From: Nocardia exalbida NBRC 100660
GTDB taxonomy: Bacteria > Actinomycetota > Actinomycetes > Mycobacteriales > Mycobacteriaceae
Direction: 5' to 3'
Assembly (NCBI RefSeq): GCF_000308575.1
Contig: NZ_BAFZ01000119.1
Span: forward strand, 124,001 to 188,000
DNA length: 64,000 nt
Shown: positions 1 to 9,262 of the stretch, one piece after another
Layout: the number at the start of each line of letters is the position of its first letter
Position numbering within the stretch: the stretch's first letter is position 1
Position numbers and translations under genes: made by a program
Notes under the pieces: model-generated
Seen by the model: only the letters and a program-made list of their open reading frames with translations
What the model was told of the DNA's origin: nothing
Databases searched by the model: none

Positions 1-353
1 GTGCCCGCGAGATGCACGGCCAGCGAGTGTACGTCGGCGTCCACCACTCGCTCGAGAAAGCCGACCAGGCCGTGCCAGCCGTCCGGATCTTCCAGCGCCG
101 CATCTGCTTCCGCGTTGTACCGGCGCAGACCCTCGTGGCAGAGCGTGCGCAGCAGCACCTCCTTGCTCGGATAGCGGCGATACAGCGCACTGATCCCGAC
201 GCCCGCGCGTTCCGCGACGGCGGAGATCGGGGCCGTGGCGTCGGCGAGGAACACGGCGCGGGCGGCCTCCAGGATCAAGCCGTCGTTGCGGGCGGCCTGC
301 GCCTTGCGACCGGGTAACCCCTTCTGAGGCGGGGCGTCGGATGTTTTCGGCAT
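1..353 (-). CDS. TetR-family transcriptional regulator (3' end outside window)
   Basis: Reading leftward from an ATG at 353, an open frame runs off the window edge, so only about 117 N-terminal residues are visible. After a short basic lead (MPKTSDAPPQKG) there is a TetR helix-turn-helix at roughly residues 24-67, with the typical ISAVAERAGVGISALYRRY stretch and then PSKEVLLRTL. The ligand domain is mostly missing. The gene is divergent from an epoxide hydrolase at 439, and the short region between them holds two similar inverted repeats (372-389 and 406-423). It is therefore probably a local repressor of the epoxide hydrolase/reductase pair and of itself. The family call is firm; the target is inference. 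Confidence 0.85.
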   Translation of the reverse strand, partial: MPKTSDAPPQKGLPGRKAQAARNDGLILEAARAVFLADATAPISAVAERAGVGISALYRRYPSKEVLLRTLCHEGLRRYNAEADAALEDPDGWHGLVGFLERVVDADVHSLAVHLAG

Positions 354-371
354 GACATCAGGATAGCACTT

Positions 372-389
372 GAACGGAATGATCCGTTC
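372..389. promoter_or_regulatory. Putative TetR operator 1
   Basis: Perfect inverted repeat GAACGGA-ATGA-TCCGTTC between the divergent TetR gene and the epoxide hydrolase. A second, imperfect copy lies 34 bp further on. The position and symmetry fit a TetR dimer site. Binding is inferred. Confidence 0.6.
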
Positions 390-405
390 TGTTACGGTTC
401 AATCA

Positions 406-423
406 GAACAGAGCATTCCGTTT
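406..423. promoter_or_regulatory. Putative TetR operator 2
   Basis: Imperfect copy (GAACAGA-GCAT-TCCGTTT) of the repeat at 372-389. It sits just upstream of the AAAAGGAG ribosome site of the epoxide hydrolase. Two sites 34 bp apart suggest cooperative repression. Confidence 0.5.
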
Positions 424-438
424 CAAAAGGAGCAGAAC

Positions 439-1521
439 ATGACCGCGATCACCCCCTTCCGCATCGACGTCGACCAGGCCGACCTGGACGACCTGCGCGA
501 TCGCCTCGCGCGCACCCGCTGGGCCGAGCAGATCCCCGGCTCGGGCGATACCTACGGGGTGAGCGTCGAGCGAGTGCGCCACCTGGTCGGCTACTGGCGC
601 GACGGGTTCGACTGGCGCGGGGTGGAGAACTCGTTGAACGCCTACCCGCAGTTCACCACCGAGATCGACGGCCAGAACATCCATTTCCTGCACGTGCAGT
701 CCACCCGGGAGGACGCGTTTCCGCTGATCCTCACGCACGGCTGGCCCGGTACCTTCGTCGAGTTCGTCGGCGTCATCGAGCCGCTCACCGCCGCCGGGTT
801 CGACCTGGTGATCCCCTCCGTGCCCGGGTACGGCTTCTCCGGACCCACCACCGAGGCGGGCTGGAACGACAGCCGGATCGCACGCGCCTGGGCGGAGCTG
901 ATGCGGCGGCTCGGTTACACCCGCTACGGCGCGGTGGGCAACGACGGCGGTTCGCAGATCTCGCCGGAACTCGGGCGGGTGGCGCCGGACCAGGTGGTCG
1001 GCGTGCACGTGACGCAGGTGTACTCGTTCCCGTCCGGCGATCCGGCGGAGCTGGCCGATCTCGATGAGGGCGAGCAGCGGTCGCTGGCCACCCTGGACTG
1101 GTTCGTGAAGAACAAGATGGGCTTCAACGTGTTGCAATCGCAGCAACCGCAGACGCTGGCGCACGCGATCACGGACTCGCCCGCCGGGCTGGTCGGCTGG
1201 AACGGCCAGTTGCTCGGTCCGGACCTCGACGACGACTTCGTGCTCACCAACATCGCGATCCACTGGCTCACCGGCACCGCGGGTTCGGCGATCCGGCACT
1301 ACTTCGAGAAGGACAAGGCCGAGCACCCGACGGCACCGACCACGGTTCCGCTCGCGCTGTGCGGCTCCACCGGGGACTTCCACGGCATCCGCCGCTTCGC
1401 CGAGCACGACCACAACATCGTGTCTTGGCGCACGCACGACGTGTTCACCCACTACCTGCACCACGTGGCGCCCACGTTGATGGCGGAGGAGATCACGGAG
1501 TTCTTCGCCGAGCTGCGCTGA
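439..1521 (+). CDS. Epoxide hydrolase family protein (alpha/beta hydrolase)
   Basis: A 360-residue protein of the microsomal-type epoxide hydrolase family. An N-terminal EHN-like segment (about residues 1-105) is followed by the alpha/beta hydrolase core. HGWPG supplies the oxyanion HGxP motif, and the nucleophile elbow reads GNDGG, with Asp as the presumed nucleophile. The usual GGHFAALE end is replaced by a THYLHHVAP-like stretch, so the catalytic His assignment is uncertain. The ATG at 439 is chosen because AAAAGGAG precedes it by 6 nt. An in-frame GTG further upstream would put the operators inside the gene. The predicted role is hydrolysis of xenobiotic or lipid epoxides. It probably forms a transcription unit with the reductase at 1629. 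Confidence 0.85.
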   Translation: MTAITPFRIDVDQADLDDLRDRLARTRWAEQIPGSGDTYGVSVERVRHLVGYWRDGFDWRGVENSLNAYPQFTTEIDGQNIHFLHVQSTREDAFPLILTHGWPGTFVEFVGVIEPLTAAGFDLVIPSVPGYGFSGPTTEAGWNDSRIARAWAELMRRLGYTRYGAVGNDGGSQISPELGRVAPDQVVGVHVTQVYSFPSGDPAELADLDEGEQRSLATLDWFVKNKMGFNVLQSQQPQTLAHAITDSPAGLVGWNGQLLGPDLDDDFVLTNIAIHWLTGTAGSAIRHYFEKDKAEHPTAPTTVPLALCGSTGDFHGIRRFAEHDHNIVSWRTHDVFTHYLHHVAPTLMAEEITEFFAELR

Positions 1522-1628
1522 GACTTTCTCTTATGGCATCGAGACTTGTGGCCATGGTTCGTCTCGTTTCCCGCTGATGTACTGGATTCATCAACGGCAC
1601 AGCAGCTTTCGAAACAGGAGAGAAAACC

Positions 1629-2252
1629 ATGAAAATCGCAGTCTTCGGAGCCACCGGGACCGTCGGCCGTCACGTCGTCGAGCAGGCGCTGCGGGAGGGC
1701 CACGAGGTGACGGCCTTCACCCGCAGCGCCGCGAGCGTCACGCAGCGGCACGACCGGCTGCGCGTGGTGGAAGGTGATGTGCTGGACACGAATTCGGTGC
1801 GGCGAGCGGTGCAGGGGCAGGACGCGGTGCTGATCTCGCTGGGCAACGGGCGCAAGGGCGTGGTCCGGGCGGGCGGCACCGCCGCGATCATCGACGCGAT
1901 GAATCGCACGGGCGTCAAGCGGCTGATCTGCCAGACGACGCTCGGCGTCGGCGACAGCCGGGGCAACCTGAACTTCCTGTGGAAGTACGTGATGTTCGGG
2001 TTGCTGCTGCGCCCGGCCTATGCCGATCACGTCCAGCAAGAGGAATACGTCCTGGCCAGCGACCTGGACTGGACGATAGTGCGGCCGAGCGCGTTCGCCG
2101 ACGGACCGGCCACCGGCAGCTACCGGCGCGGATTCCCGGCGGGCGAGCGCGGCCTGAGCCTGAAGATCGCCCGTGCCGACATCGCCGACTTCATGATCGA
2201 GCAACTAACCGACACGACTTATCTCCGCCAGGCGCCCGGCATCTCGAACTGA
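1629..2252 (+). CDS. NAD(P)-binding SDR/NmrA-like reductase
   Basis: A 207-residue Rossmann-fold protein that begins MKIAVFGATGTVG, with the GxxGxxG dinucleotide motif at residues 7-13. Other landmarks are a GDVLD stretch, a QDAVLISLG strand and a DWTIVRPSAF segment, typical of atypical extended SDRs (NAD(P)H-binding, NmrA/YwnB group). No Tyr-x3-Lys pair is obvious, so it may be a sensor or an isomerase/reductase of unknown substrate. ACAGGAGAG precedes the ATG by about 6 nt. It follows the epoxide hydrolase by 107 nt on the same strand and ends before a bidirectional hairpin, so it may share the TetR control at 372-423. Confidence 0.8.
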   Translation: MKIAVFGATGTVGRHVVEQALREGHEVTAFTRSAASVTQRHDRLRVVEGDVLDTNSVRRAVQGQDAVLISLGNGRKGVVRAGGTAAIIDAMNRTGVKRLICQTTLGVGDSRGNLNFLWKYVMFGLLLRPAYADHVQQEEYVLASDLDWTIVRPSAFADGPATGSYRRGFPAGERGLSLKIARADIADFMIEQLTDTTYLRQAPGISN

Positions 2253-2276
2253 GCGCGCCATGCGGTGGCACGGCAG

Positions 2277-2309
2277 CGGCCCATGCCCCGGAGCCGGGAG
2301 CATGGGCCG
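2277..2309. terminator. Bidirectional hairpin terminator
   Basis: Perfect 10-bp stem CGGCCCATGC / GCATGGGCCG around a 13-nt loop, placed between the converging ends of the SDR gene (2252) and the CobW gene (2316). There is no U-tract, as is common in actinobacteria. Confidence 0.7.
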
Positions 2310-2315
2310 CGATCT

Positions 2316-3452
<1,137 letters not shown>

Positions 3453-3460
3453 GACATTAA

Positions 3461-3475
3461 TGATAACGATTTTCA
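3461..3475. promoter_or_regulatory. Zur-box-like operator
   Basis: Read on the minus strand the site is TGAAAATCGTTATCA. It matches the actinobacterial Zur 7-1-7 consensus as I recall it (TGATAATnATTATCA) at 12 of 14 fixed positions. It overlaps the likely -10 region of the CobW GTPase. Confidence 0.65.
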
Positions 3476-3529
3476 TTTGCTATCTGCGCGCGGGTTCCGG
3501 TTGCCGGTGGCCGCCGGACCCGGTCGCCG

Positions 3530-3535
3530 TAGGGT
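3530..3535 (+). promoter_or_regulatory. -10 element of thiD, leaderless arrangement
   Basis: TAGGGT lies 7 nt upstream of the GTG at 3543, and there is no Shine-Dalgarno sequence. If it is used, transcription starts at the start codon. Confidence 0.5.
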
Positions 3536-3542
3536 TTGTGTC

Positions 3543-4388
3543 GTGAAACTGCTGCCATTGCCCGCCGAGGGGCAGACCCCCGTCCGGGCGCTCACCATCG
3601 CCGGTACCGATTCCGGCGGAGGCGCCGGAATCCAAGCCGATACCCGCACCATGGCGCTGTGCGGTGTGCACGCACTGGTGGCCGTCGCGGCGGTGACCGT
3701 GCAGAACACGGTGGGCGTCAGCGGCTTTCACGAGATCCCGCCGCAGGTCGTGGCCGATCAGGTGCGCTCGGTGACCACGGACATCGGCGTCGGCGCCGCG
3801 AAGACCGGCATGCTCGCCTCCACCGCGATCATCGAGGCGGTCGCTGCGGTGTGCCAGGAGGTCGGCATCGGTCGCGACGGCGAGATTCCGCTGGTCGTCG
3901 ACCCGGTCGCGGCCTCGATGCACGGCGATCCGCTGCTGCACGCCGAGGCGCTCGACGCGCTGCGCAGCACCCTGATCCCGCTCGCCACCGTGGTGACACC
4001 GAACCTGGACGAGGTCCGCCTGCTCACGGGTATCGACGTCGACGACGAGGATTCGGCGCGGCGCGCGGCCGAGGCGCTGCACAAGCTGGGGCCGCGGTGG
4101 GCGGTCGTGAAGGGCGGGCACCTGCGTTCCTCCGAGTACAGCACCGACCTGCTGTTCGACGGCGAGCGGTTCCTCGAGTTCACCGCCCCGCGCATCGCGA
4201 CCGGCAACGACCACGGCGGCGGCGACACGCTGGCCGCCGCGACCGCCTGCGCGCTGGCCCACGGCTATTCGGTGCCCGAAGCGATCGAGTTCGCCAAGGA
4301 GTGGACCTACCGCTGCCTGGCCGCGTCCTACGATCTGGGCGCGGGCCACGGGCCGGTGTCCCCGCTGTGGCGATTGCATGGAAACTGA
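3543..4388 (+). CDS. thiD: Hydroxymethylpyrimidine/phosphomethylpyrimidine kinase
   Basis: A 281-residue ribokinase-fold enzyme. It phosphorylates hydroxymethylpyrimidine and its monophosphate to the diphosphate used by ThiE. The diagnostic N-terminal block ALTIAGTDSGGGAGIQADTR is present. The C-terminal part carries ATGNDHGGGDTLAAA, which corresponds to the family's GTGCxxSxA anion hole and catalytic Asp. The usual Cys position is His (NDHGGGD), a substitution worth noting. The GTG start at 3543 follows a TAGGGT box by 7 nt, suggesting a leaderless mRNA. An upstream extension of the frame would run antisense through the CobW gene and is not credible. It complements the thiG, thiS, thiO and thiE genes at 27-30 kb. 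Confidence 0.9.
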   Translation: MKLLPLPAEGQTPVRALTIAGTDSGGGAGIQADTRTMALCGVHALVAVAAVTVQNTVGVSGFHEIPPQVVADQVRSVTTDIGVGAAKTGMLASTAIIEAVAAVCQEVGIGRDGEIPLVVDPVAASMHGDPLLHAEALDALRSTLIPLATVVTPNLDEVRLLTGIDVDDEDSARRAAEALHKLGPRWAVVKGGHLRSSEYSTDLLFDGERFLEFTAPRIATGNDHGGGDTLAAATACALAHGYSVPEAIEFAKEWTYRCLAASYDLGAGHGPVSPLWRLHGN

Positions 4389-4548
4389 GCCGGGCAACCG
4401 CGCGGCGCACGCCATTTCTTGTCGGTGGGCGCTGCGATACTGAGGACGTCGCCGACACGGATGGCTTCAACGGCGAGGCGATCGGAACAACGACGTTCGG
4501 CGTGGATGCGGCGAAGACCTCGGCGCCCGGCCCGGGGGGCGCTGGCGG

Positions 4549-5274
4549 TCACAGAGCGGAAAAGGCACGGTGCAGCGGAAGATCGGCTGCGATCGCGATG
4601 CCGTGCAGCCGAGCGCTGGCCGCCACGAGCGCGAAGATGATCTCGCTCAGATAGGCGGCGAACTGCTCGACCGGCATGGCGGGCGGCTCCACCCGGTTCA
4701 CCCCCAGCCACCAATCGGTGGCCGAGGCCACCGCGCCGAAGATCGAATAGATCACCAGTTCCGCGCTCGCGACCTGCACCGACTCCTCGTCCACGGCACC
4801 GGCGAACAGTTCGGCGGCGCGGTGGGCGGACTGCCGGGCCGATTGCAGGGCGCGGTCGGCGTCGTCGGAGCGTTGCGTGAAATGGCTGTGCAGCATGAAC
4901 CGGAAGACGTTCGGCTGCCGCGACACCACCTGCGCGTATTCGGACGCGGCGCGGCGCACCAAGTCAGCCGCCGAGTCGCCGGTCAGGTCGAAACTGGTCA
5001 TGATCTGTTCCCAGAGCATGTCGCGCACCCGGTCGACGATCGCGTTGTAGAGGTCGGTCTTGTCTTCGAAATGGCGATACAGCTTCGGTTTGGCCGCGCC
5101 CGCCTCCTTGGCGATATCGCCCATGCTGACCGCGGGGCCGAATTTGTCGAGCGCGCGGAAAGCCGCGTCGACGAATTCTTCGCGCACCTTCCTGCGATGC
5201 TCGCGCCAACGCTCGGTGCGCGCGTCTACACGTTTGCGCGGCGGGTCGTCTTCCGTCCGGCCGCTGAGCATCAC
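4549..5274 (-). CDS. TetR-family transcriptional regulator
   Basis: A regulator of about 241 residues. A basic lead of about 28 residues precedes a TetR HTH (roughly residues 33-80), with VSMGDIAKEAGAAKPKLYRHF and then EDKTDLYNAI. The C-terminal half is an all-helical ligand domain. The frame opens with GTG at 5274 directly followed by ATG at 5271, and either may be used; no clear Shine-Dalgarno sequence is seen. It converges on thiD and no obvious target gene adjoins it. Targets are unknown; comparable mycobacterial proteins control lipid or cholesterol genes, but nothing here shows that. Confidence 0.85.
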   Translation of the reverse strand: MMLSGRTEDDPPRKRVDARTERWREHRRKVREEFVDAAFRALDKFGPAVSMGDIAKEAGAAKPKLYRHFEDKTDLYNAIVDRVRDMLWEQIMTSFDLTGDSAADLVRRAASEYAQVVSRQPNVFRFMLHSHFTQRSDDADRALQSARQSAHRAAELFAGAVDEESVQVASAELVIYSIFGAVASATDWWLGVNRVEPPAMPVEQFAAYLSEIIFALVAASARLHGIAIAADLPLHRAFSAL

Positions 5275-5339
5275 GAATCGGGATGCTACCTGTCGACCGG
5301 GGACGGGATCCGGCCGTCGGCCGGGTCCCGTCCCACCGG

Positions 5340-5435
5340 TCAGTGTTTGCTGGAACCAGCGCCGCTGTCACCCGCGGTCTTGGCCTTCTTCTCCGCTCGC
5401 TTTTCCTTCAGGGACTTCCCGGATTTCTTGGACAT
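5340..5435 (-). CDS. 31-residue Lys/Ser-rich small protein
   Basis: A short frame from ATG 5435 to TGA 5340 encodes MSKKSGKSLKEKRAEKKAKT, then AGDSGAGSSKH. It is strongly basic in the first 20 residues (nine Lys, one Arg) and ends in a Gly/Ser tail. It lies in a 344-bp gap that has no other gene. Very small MSKK-type basic proteins recur in actinobacteria, and the codon choice (AAG for most Lys) looks coding. No membrane segment or cysteine is present. A role in nucleic-acid or ribosome binding is possible but not shown. No strong ribosome site is visible upstream. The rest of the gap (5275-5339, 5436-5618) shows nothing else I can name. Confidence 0.55.
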   Translation of the reverse strand: MSKKSGKSLKEKRAEKKAKTAGDSGAGSSKH

Positions 5436-5618
5436 CGAACTGCGCGGAGATTTGTCGGACAAACGTGGTCCTTTGCTCGGAGAACCTGAATGGTCCCGCT
5501 GTCATCGACCGTACGCTACGGGGCCTGCCCGCGGCGTGATCCGGCTCGGGCGCCACCCCCAGGAACCTCACAGCTGAGGCCCAGCAGCGTGGCAGCGTAG
5601 CCGTCGAATGTTGTTCGC

Positions 5619-6896
5619 ATGACCGAGACCTTGACCGTCGCGGCGGCGGAACGGACCGAGACCACGGGTGCGCCCGTGCTGGACGTGGTGATACCCGTCT
5701 ACAACGAAGAGGCCGACCTCGGCGTGTGCGTCCGCAGACTGCACGCCTACCTGCGCGACGGGTTCCCCTTCCCGGCGCGCATCACGGTCGCCGACAACGC
5801 GAGCACCGACGACACGCTCCAGGTCGCCCAGCTGCTCGCCGAAGAACTGGACGACGTACGGGTGGTGCACCTGTCCGCCAAGGGACGCGGGCGTGCGCTG
5901 CGAGCGGTGTGGGAACGCTCCGACGCGCAGGTGGTCGCCTATATGGACGTCGACCTGTCCACCGACTTGAACGCGCTGCTGCCCCTGGTCGCACCGCTGA
6001 TCACCGGGCATTCCGACCTGGCCATCGGCACCCGGCTCGACGCCGCGTCCAGGGTGGTGCGCGGACCCAAGCGCGAGATCATCTCGCGCTGCTACAACCT
6101 GCTGCTGAAAGCCTCACTGCGCGCGCACTTCTCCGACGCCCAGTGCGGCTTCAAGGCCATGCGCACCGACGTGGCGCGCCGCCTGCTGCCGCTGGTGCAC
6201 GACGGCGAATGGTTCTTCGACACCGAATTGCTGGTGCTCGCCGAGCGGGCGGGGCTGCGCATCCACGAGGTTCCGGTGGACTGGATCGATGATCCGGACA
6301 GCCGCGTCGACATCATCGACACCGCGCGCAAGGACCTGCTCGGCATCTGGCGGCTCGGGCGGGCGCTGGCCACCGGCACGCTGCCGCTCGAGGAACTGCG
6401 CCGGTCGGTGGGCCGGGAACCGCTGGTGCCCGGGGTGCCGCTGGGCATGGTCGGGCAACTCGTGCGGTTCGCGATCGTCGGCGTGCTGAGCACGCTGGCC
6501 TATCTGCTGCTCTACGCGCTGTTGCAGCCGCTCGCCGGCGCGCAGGTGGCGAACTTCGCCGCGCTGCTGATCACGGCGGTGGGCAATACCACCGCCAACC
6601 GGGCCTTCACCTTCGGCGTGCGCGGCTCGAACGGAGCCGTGTCGCATCAGTTCCAAGGGCTGGTGATCTTCGGGATCGGCTTGGCGCTCACCAGCGGATC
6701 GTTGTTCGCGCTGCATCGGTGGGCGCCGGACGCCTCGGTGCACCTGGAGCTGTTCGTCCTGGTGGTGGCCAATCTGGTGGCGACGCTGTTGCGGTTCGTC
6801 GGGCTGCGCTGGGTGTTTCGCGACAGCGGAGGCGACGGCGCGCCGAGCGCACCGGCTCTCGCCGCCGCCGGAAGCGCCGCCGAGGGAGACCGTTGA
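5619..6896 (+). CDS. GT2 glycosyltransferase with C-terminal GtrA domain
   Basis: A 425-residue fusion. Residues about 20-240 are a DPM1/DolP-mannosyltransferase-like GT2 domain: DVVIPVYNEEADL, the nucleotide-binding DNASTDDT, and YMDVDLSTDL as the DxD-type metal site. Residues about 275-405 form a four-helix GtrA membrane domain. GT2-GtrA proteins make polyprenyl-phosphate sugars and present or flip them across the membrane. The TGA overlaps the next gene's ATG by one base (TGATG), so the two are translationally coupled. The downstream GT39 enzyme probably consumes the lipid-linked sugar outside. The ATG at 5619 is the first sensible start, but its ribosome site is weak. Confidence 0.9.
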   Translation: MTETLTVAAAERTETTGAPVLDVVIPVYNEEADLGVCVRRLHAYLRDGFPFPARITVADNASTDDTLQVAQLLAEELDDVRVVHLSAKGRGRALRAVWERSDAQVVAYMDVDLSTDLNALLPLVAPLITGHSDLAIGTRLDAASRVVRGPKREIISRCYNLLLKASLRAHFSDAQCGFKAMRTDVARRLLPLVHDGEWFFDTELLVLAERAGLRIHEVPVDWIDDPDSRVDIIDTARKDLLGIWRLGRALATGTLPLEELRRSVGREPLVPGVPLGMVGQLVRFAIVGVLSTLAYLLLYALLQPLAGAQVANFAALLITAVGNTTANRAFTFGVRGSNGAVSHQFQGLVIFGIGLALTSGSLFALHRWAPDASVHLELFVLVVANLVATLLRFVGLRWVFRDSGGDGAPSAPALAAAGSAAEGDR

Positions 6897-8929
6897 TGAC
6901 GGCGACGCTCACCGCGCAACCCGCCGCGACCGACCCGCGGCCGAGGCCGCGCCGGAACTGGGAGTATCCGGCGCTGGCGGCGCTACTGATCGGCACGGCG
7001 GTGGCGTATCTGTGCAACCTGAGCGCCAACGGTTGGGCGAATTCGTTCTACTCGGCTGCGGTGCAGGCGGGTTCGGTCTCGTGGAAGGCGTTCTTCTTCG
7101 GGTCCTCCGACGCGGCGAACTCGATCACCGTGGACAAACCGCCCGCCTCACTGTGGCTGATGGAGTTGTCGGTGCGGGCCTTCGGGCTGGGCAGCTGGAG
7201 CATCCTGGTGCCGGAGGTGTTACTCGGGGTGGCCAGTGTGGCACTGCTGTGGGCGACGGTGCGCAGGCCGTTCGGGCCCGCGGCCGGATTGCTCGCCGGG
7301 TTGGCGCTGGCGGTGACGCCCGTGGCGGCGCTGATGTTCCGGTTCAACAATCCCGAGGCGCTGCTGGTGTTCCTGATGGTCGCGGCCGCCTGGGCGATGA
7401 CGCGGGCGGTGGAGGACGGCCGCTGGCGCTGGCTGATCCTGACCGGCGCGCTGATCGGCTTCGGTTTCCTCACCAAGCAATTGCAGGTGCTGCTGGTGGT
7501 TCCGGCGCTCGCGCTGACCTACTCGATCGCGGGCCCGCCGAAACTCGGTAAGCGCATCCTGCAACTCTTCGCCGCCGCAGCCGCGATGGTGGTGGCCGCG
7601 GGCTGGTGGTTGCTGGCGGTCGAACTGTGGCCCGCCTCGTCACGTCCGTGGATCGGCGGCTCGCACGACAACTCGATCCTGGAACTCACCCTCGGCTACA
7701 ACGGGCTCGGCAGGCTCAACGGCAACGAGCGCGGCAGCGTCGGACCGGGCGGCGACCTTCCTCCGGGCGGCAACGGGATGTGGGGAAGCACCGGCATCAC
7801 GCGGATGTCCGAACCGGCGCAAGGCGGTCAGATCGCGTGGCTGATCCCCGCCGCGCTGGTCGCGCTCGTCGTGGGAATCCTGCTGCGCGGCAGAGCCGCT
7901 CGCACCGATCCGCAGCGCGCCTCGCTCGTCCTCTGGGGTGGATGGCTGCTGGGGACCGGGCTGGTCTTCAGCTTCATGGCCGGCATCTTCCACCAGTACT
8001 ACACCGTCGCCCTGGCTCCGGCCATCGCCGCGCTCGTCGGCGCGGGTGCGGTGTTGTCGTGGCGGGGACGGCACCGGCTGTGGGTGCGGCTTGCGTCGGC
8101 GCTAGCGGTGGGCCTCACCACGGCGACCGCCTGGATGCTGTTGTCCCGCAGTCCGGAATGGCAGTCGTGGCTGCGCTGGACGGTGCTGGTCGTCGGCGTG
8201 ATCGCGACGCTCGCCGTGCTCTTGCCCGCGCCGCGCAAGCTCGCCGTGGCGTCGGCGCTGGCCGTGGCGTTCACCTTCCTCGCCGGACCGGTCGCCTACG
8301 CCGTCGACACGATCGCGACGCCGCACGCGGGTTCGATTCCTTCGGCCGGGCCGAACGTCGCGATGCGTGGTCGGCCACCGTGGGGCGAGGGAATGCCGGG
8401 GATGAATCGCCGCATGCCGGACGGAACCGGGACCAGCGGCCGCGACGGAGCCGGACAGGTTCCGGGCGGTACGCCGCCGGATGGGCGTTCGCCGGGAACG
8501 AGCCCGCAGGGCACGACGCAGGGCGCGCCCGGTGACGGCGGTCCCGGCCCCGGCGGCGGAATCGGCGGTCTGCTCGGGGCGAGCGAACCCAGCGCCCAGG
8601 TCGTGTCCCTGCTCGAGCAGAACGGCGGCGACTACACCTGGGTGGCCGCGGCCATCGGCTCGAACAGCGCCGCGGGCTTGCAGCTGGCCACCGAACTGCC
8701 CGTGATGCCCATCGGCGGCTTCAACGGCAGCGACCCCTCGCCGACGCTGGAGCAGTTCAAGCGATATGTCGCCGAAGGGAAGATCCATTACTTCGTCGGC
8801 GGCGGACGGGGCGGGCCGGGTTCGTCCGACTCCTCCCCCAGCGCCCAGATCACGCAGTGGGTCCAGGAGAACTTCACCGCCACCCAGGTGGACGGGGTCA
8901 CTTTGTACGACCTGACCGCCGCTCACTGA
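6896..8929 (+). CDS. GT39/ArnT-like polytopic membrane glycosyltransferase
   Basis: A 677-residue polytopic membrane protein of the GT-C class. An early extracytoplasmic loop contains the acidic VDKPPASLW motif typical of actinobacterial ArnT/PMT-like enzymes, followed by about ten hydrophobic helices to residue ~475. The tail is a soluble domain preceded by a Gly/Pro/Met-rich linker (about residues 480-570), then a globular part ending TLYDLTAAH. It transfers a sugar from polyprenyl phosphate to an exported acceptor; donor and acceptor are unknown. GAGGGAGAC gives a ribosome site for the ATG at 6896, which overlaps the stop of the GT2-GtrA gene. The two form a two-step surface glycosylation module. 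Confidence 0.88.
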   Translation: MTATLTAQPAATDPRPRPRRNWEYPALAALLIGTAVAYLCNLSANGWANSFYSAAVQAGSVSWKAFFFGSSDAANSITVDKPPASLWLMELSVRAFGLGSWSILVPEVLLGVASVALLWATVRRPFGPAAGLLAGLALAVTPVAALMFRFNNPEALLVFLMVAAAWAMTRAVEDGRWRWLILTGALIGFGFLTKQLQVLLVVPALALTYSIAGPPKLGKRILQLFAAAAAMVVAAGWWLLAVELWPASSRPWIGGSHDNSILELTLGYNGLGRLNGNERGSVGPGGDLPPGGNGMWGSTGITRMSEPAQGGQIAWLIPAALVALVVGILLRGRAARTDPQRASLVLWGGWLLGTGLVFSFMAGIFHQYYTVALAPAIAALVGAGAVLSWRGRHRLWVRLASALAVGLTTATAWMLLSRSPEWQSWLRWTVLVVGVIATLAVLLPAPRKLAVASALAVAFTFLAGPVAYAVDTIATPHAGSIPSAGPNVAMRGRPPWGEGMPGMNRRMPDGTGTSGRDGAGQVPGGTPPDGRSPGTSPQGTTQGAPGDGGPGPGGGIGGLLGASEPSAQVVSLLEQNGGDYTWVAAAIGSNSAAGLQLATELPVMPIGGFNGSDPSPTLEQFKRYVAEGKIHYFVGGGRGGPGSSDSSPSAQITQWVQENFTATQVDGVTLYDLTAAH

Positions 8930-8934
8930 AACCC

Positions 8935-9056
8935 GCGATGCGGTCCTGTCGCCCTGCATTCCCCGGGGCCGCATCGCCTCCCGGTGTTCAGCGCGACCCC
9001 TGCACCCGCTGAACACCGCATCCGCACCGGTGCCATACCTCGGCGCCGGTGCGGAT
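8935..9056. terminator. Three consecutive hairpins after the glycosyltransferase operon
   Basis: The 333-bp gap 8930-9262 begins with three separate stems. The first is GCGATGCGG / CCGCATCGC (8935-8977). The second is an 11-bp perfect stem GGTGTTCAGCG / CGCTGAACACC (8983-9017). The third is a 15-bp stem with one wobble pair, ATCCGCACCGGTGCC / GGCGCCGGTGCGGAT (9020-9056). There is no U-tract. Termination or mRNA 3'-end protection is likely. The remainder of the gap (9057-9262) shows only a promoter-sized stretch. Confidence 0.65.
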
Positions 9057-9262
9057 CGCGTTGTGCGGCAGTGACCTTCCCCGGTCACAATCCCGCGAAG
9101 GCACAGCGGTGGAACGTCGAACATGCGACCGGCGACGATGATTCGAGCGCCCGCTCTTGGCATCCCGCAAAACTCCAGCGATGATGATCGGACGCGTGAC
9201 GGCTCCGGGCCGGTAGCCGGACCATCAGCTGACGTGTCCACCGCGAACTTTCAGGGAAACAG

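Noticed and set aside
4523..4542. GCGCCC / GGGCGC stem after thiD
   Set aside because: Six base pairs in GC-rich DNA are expected often by chance; not strong enough to call a terminator.
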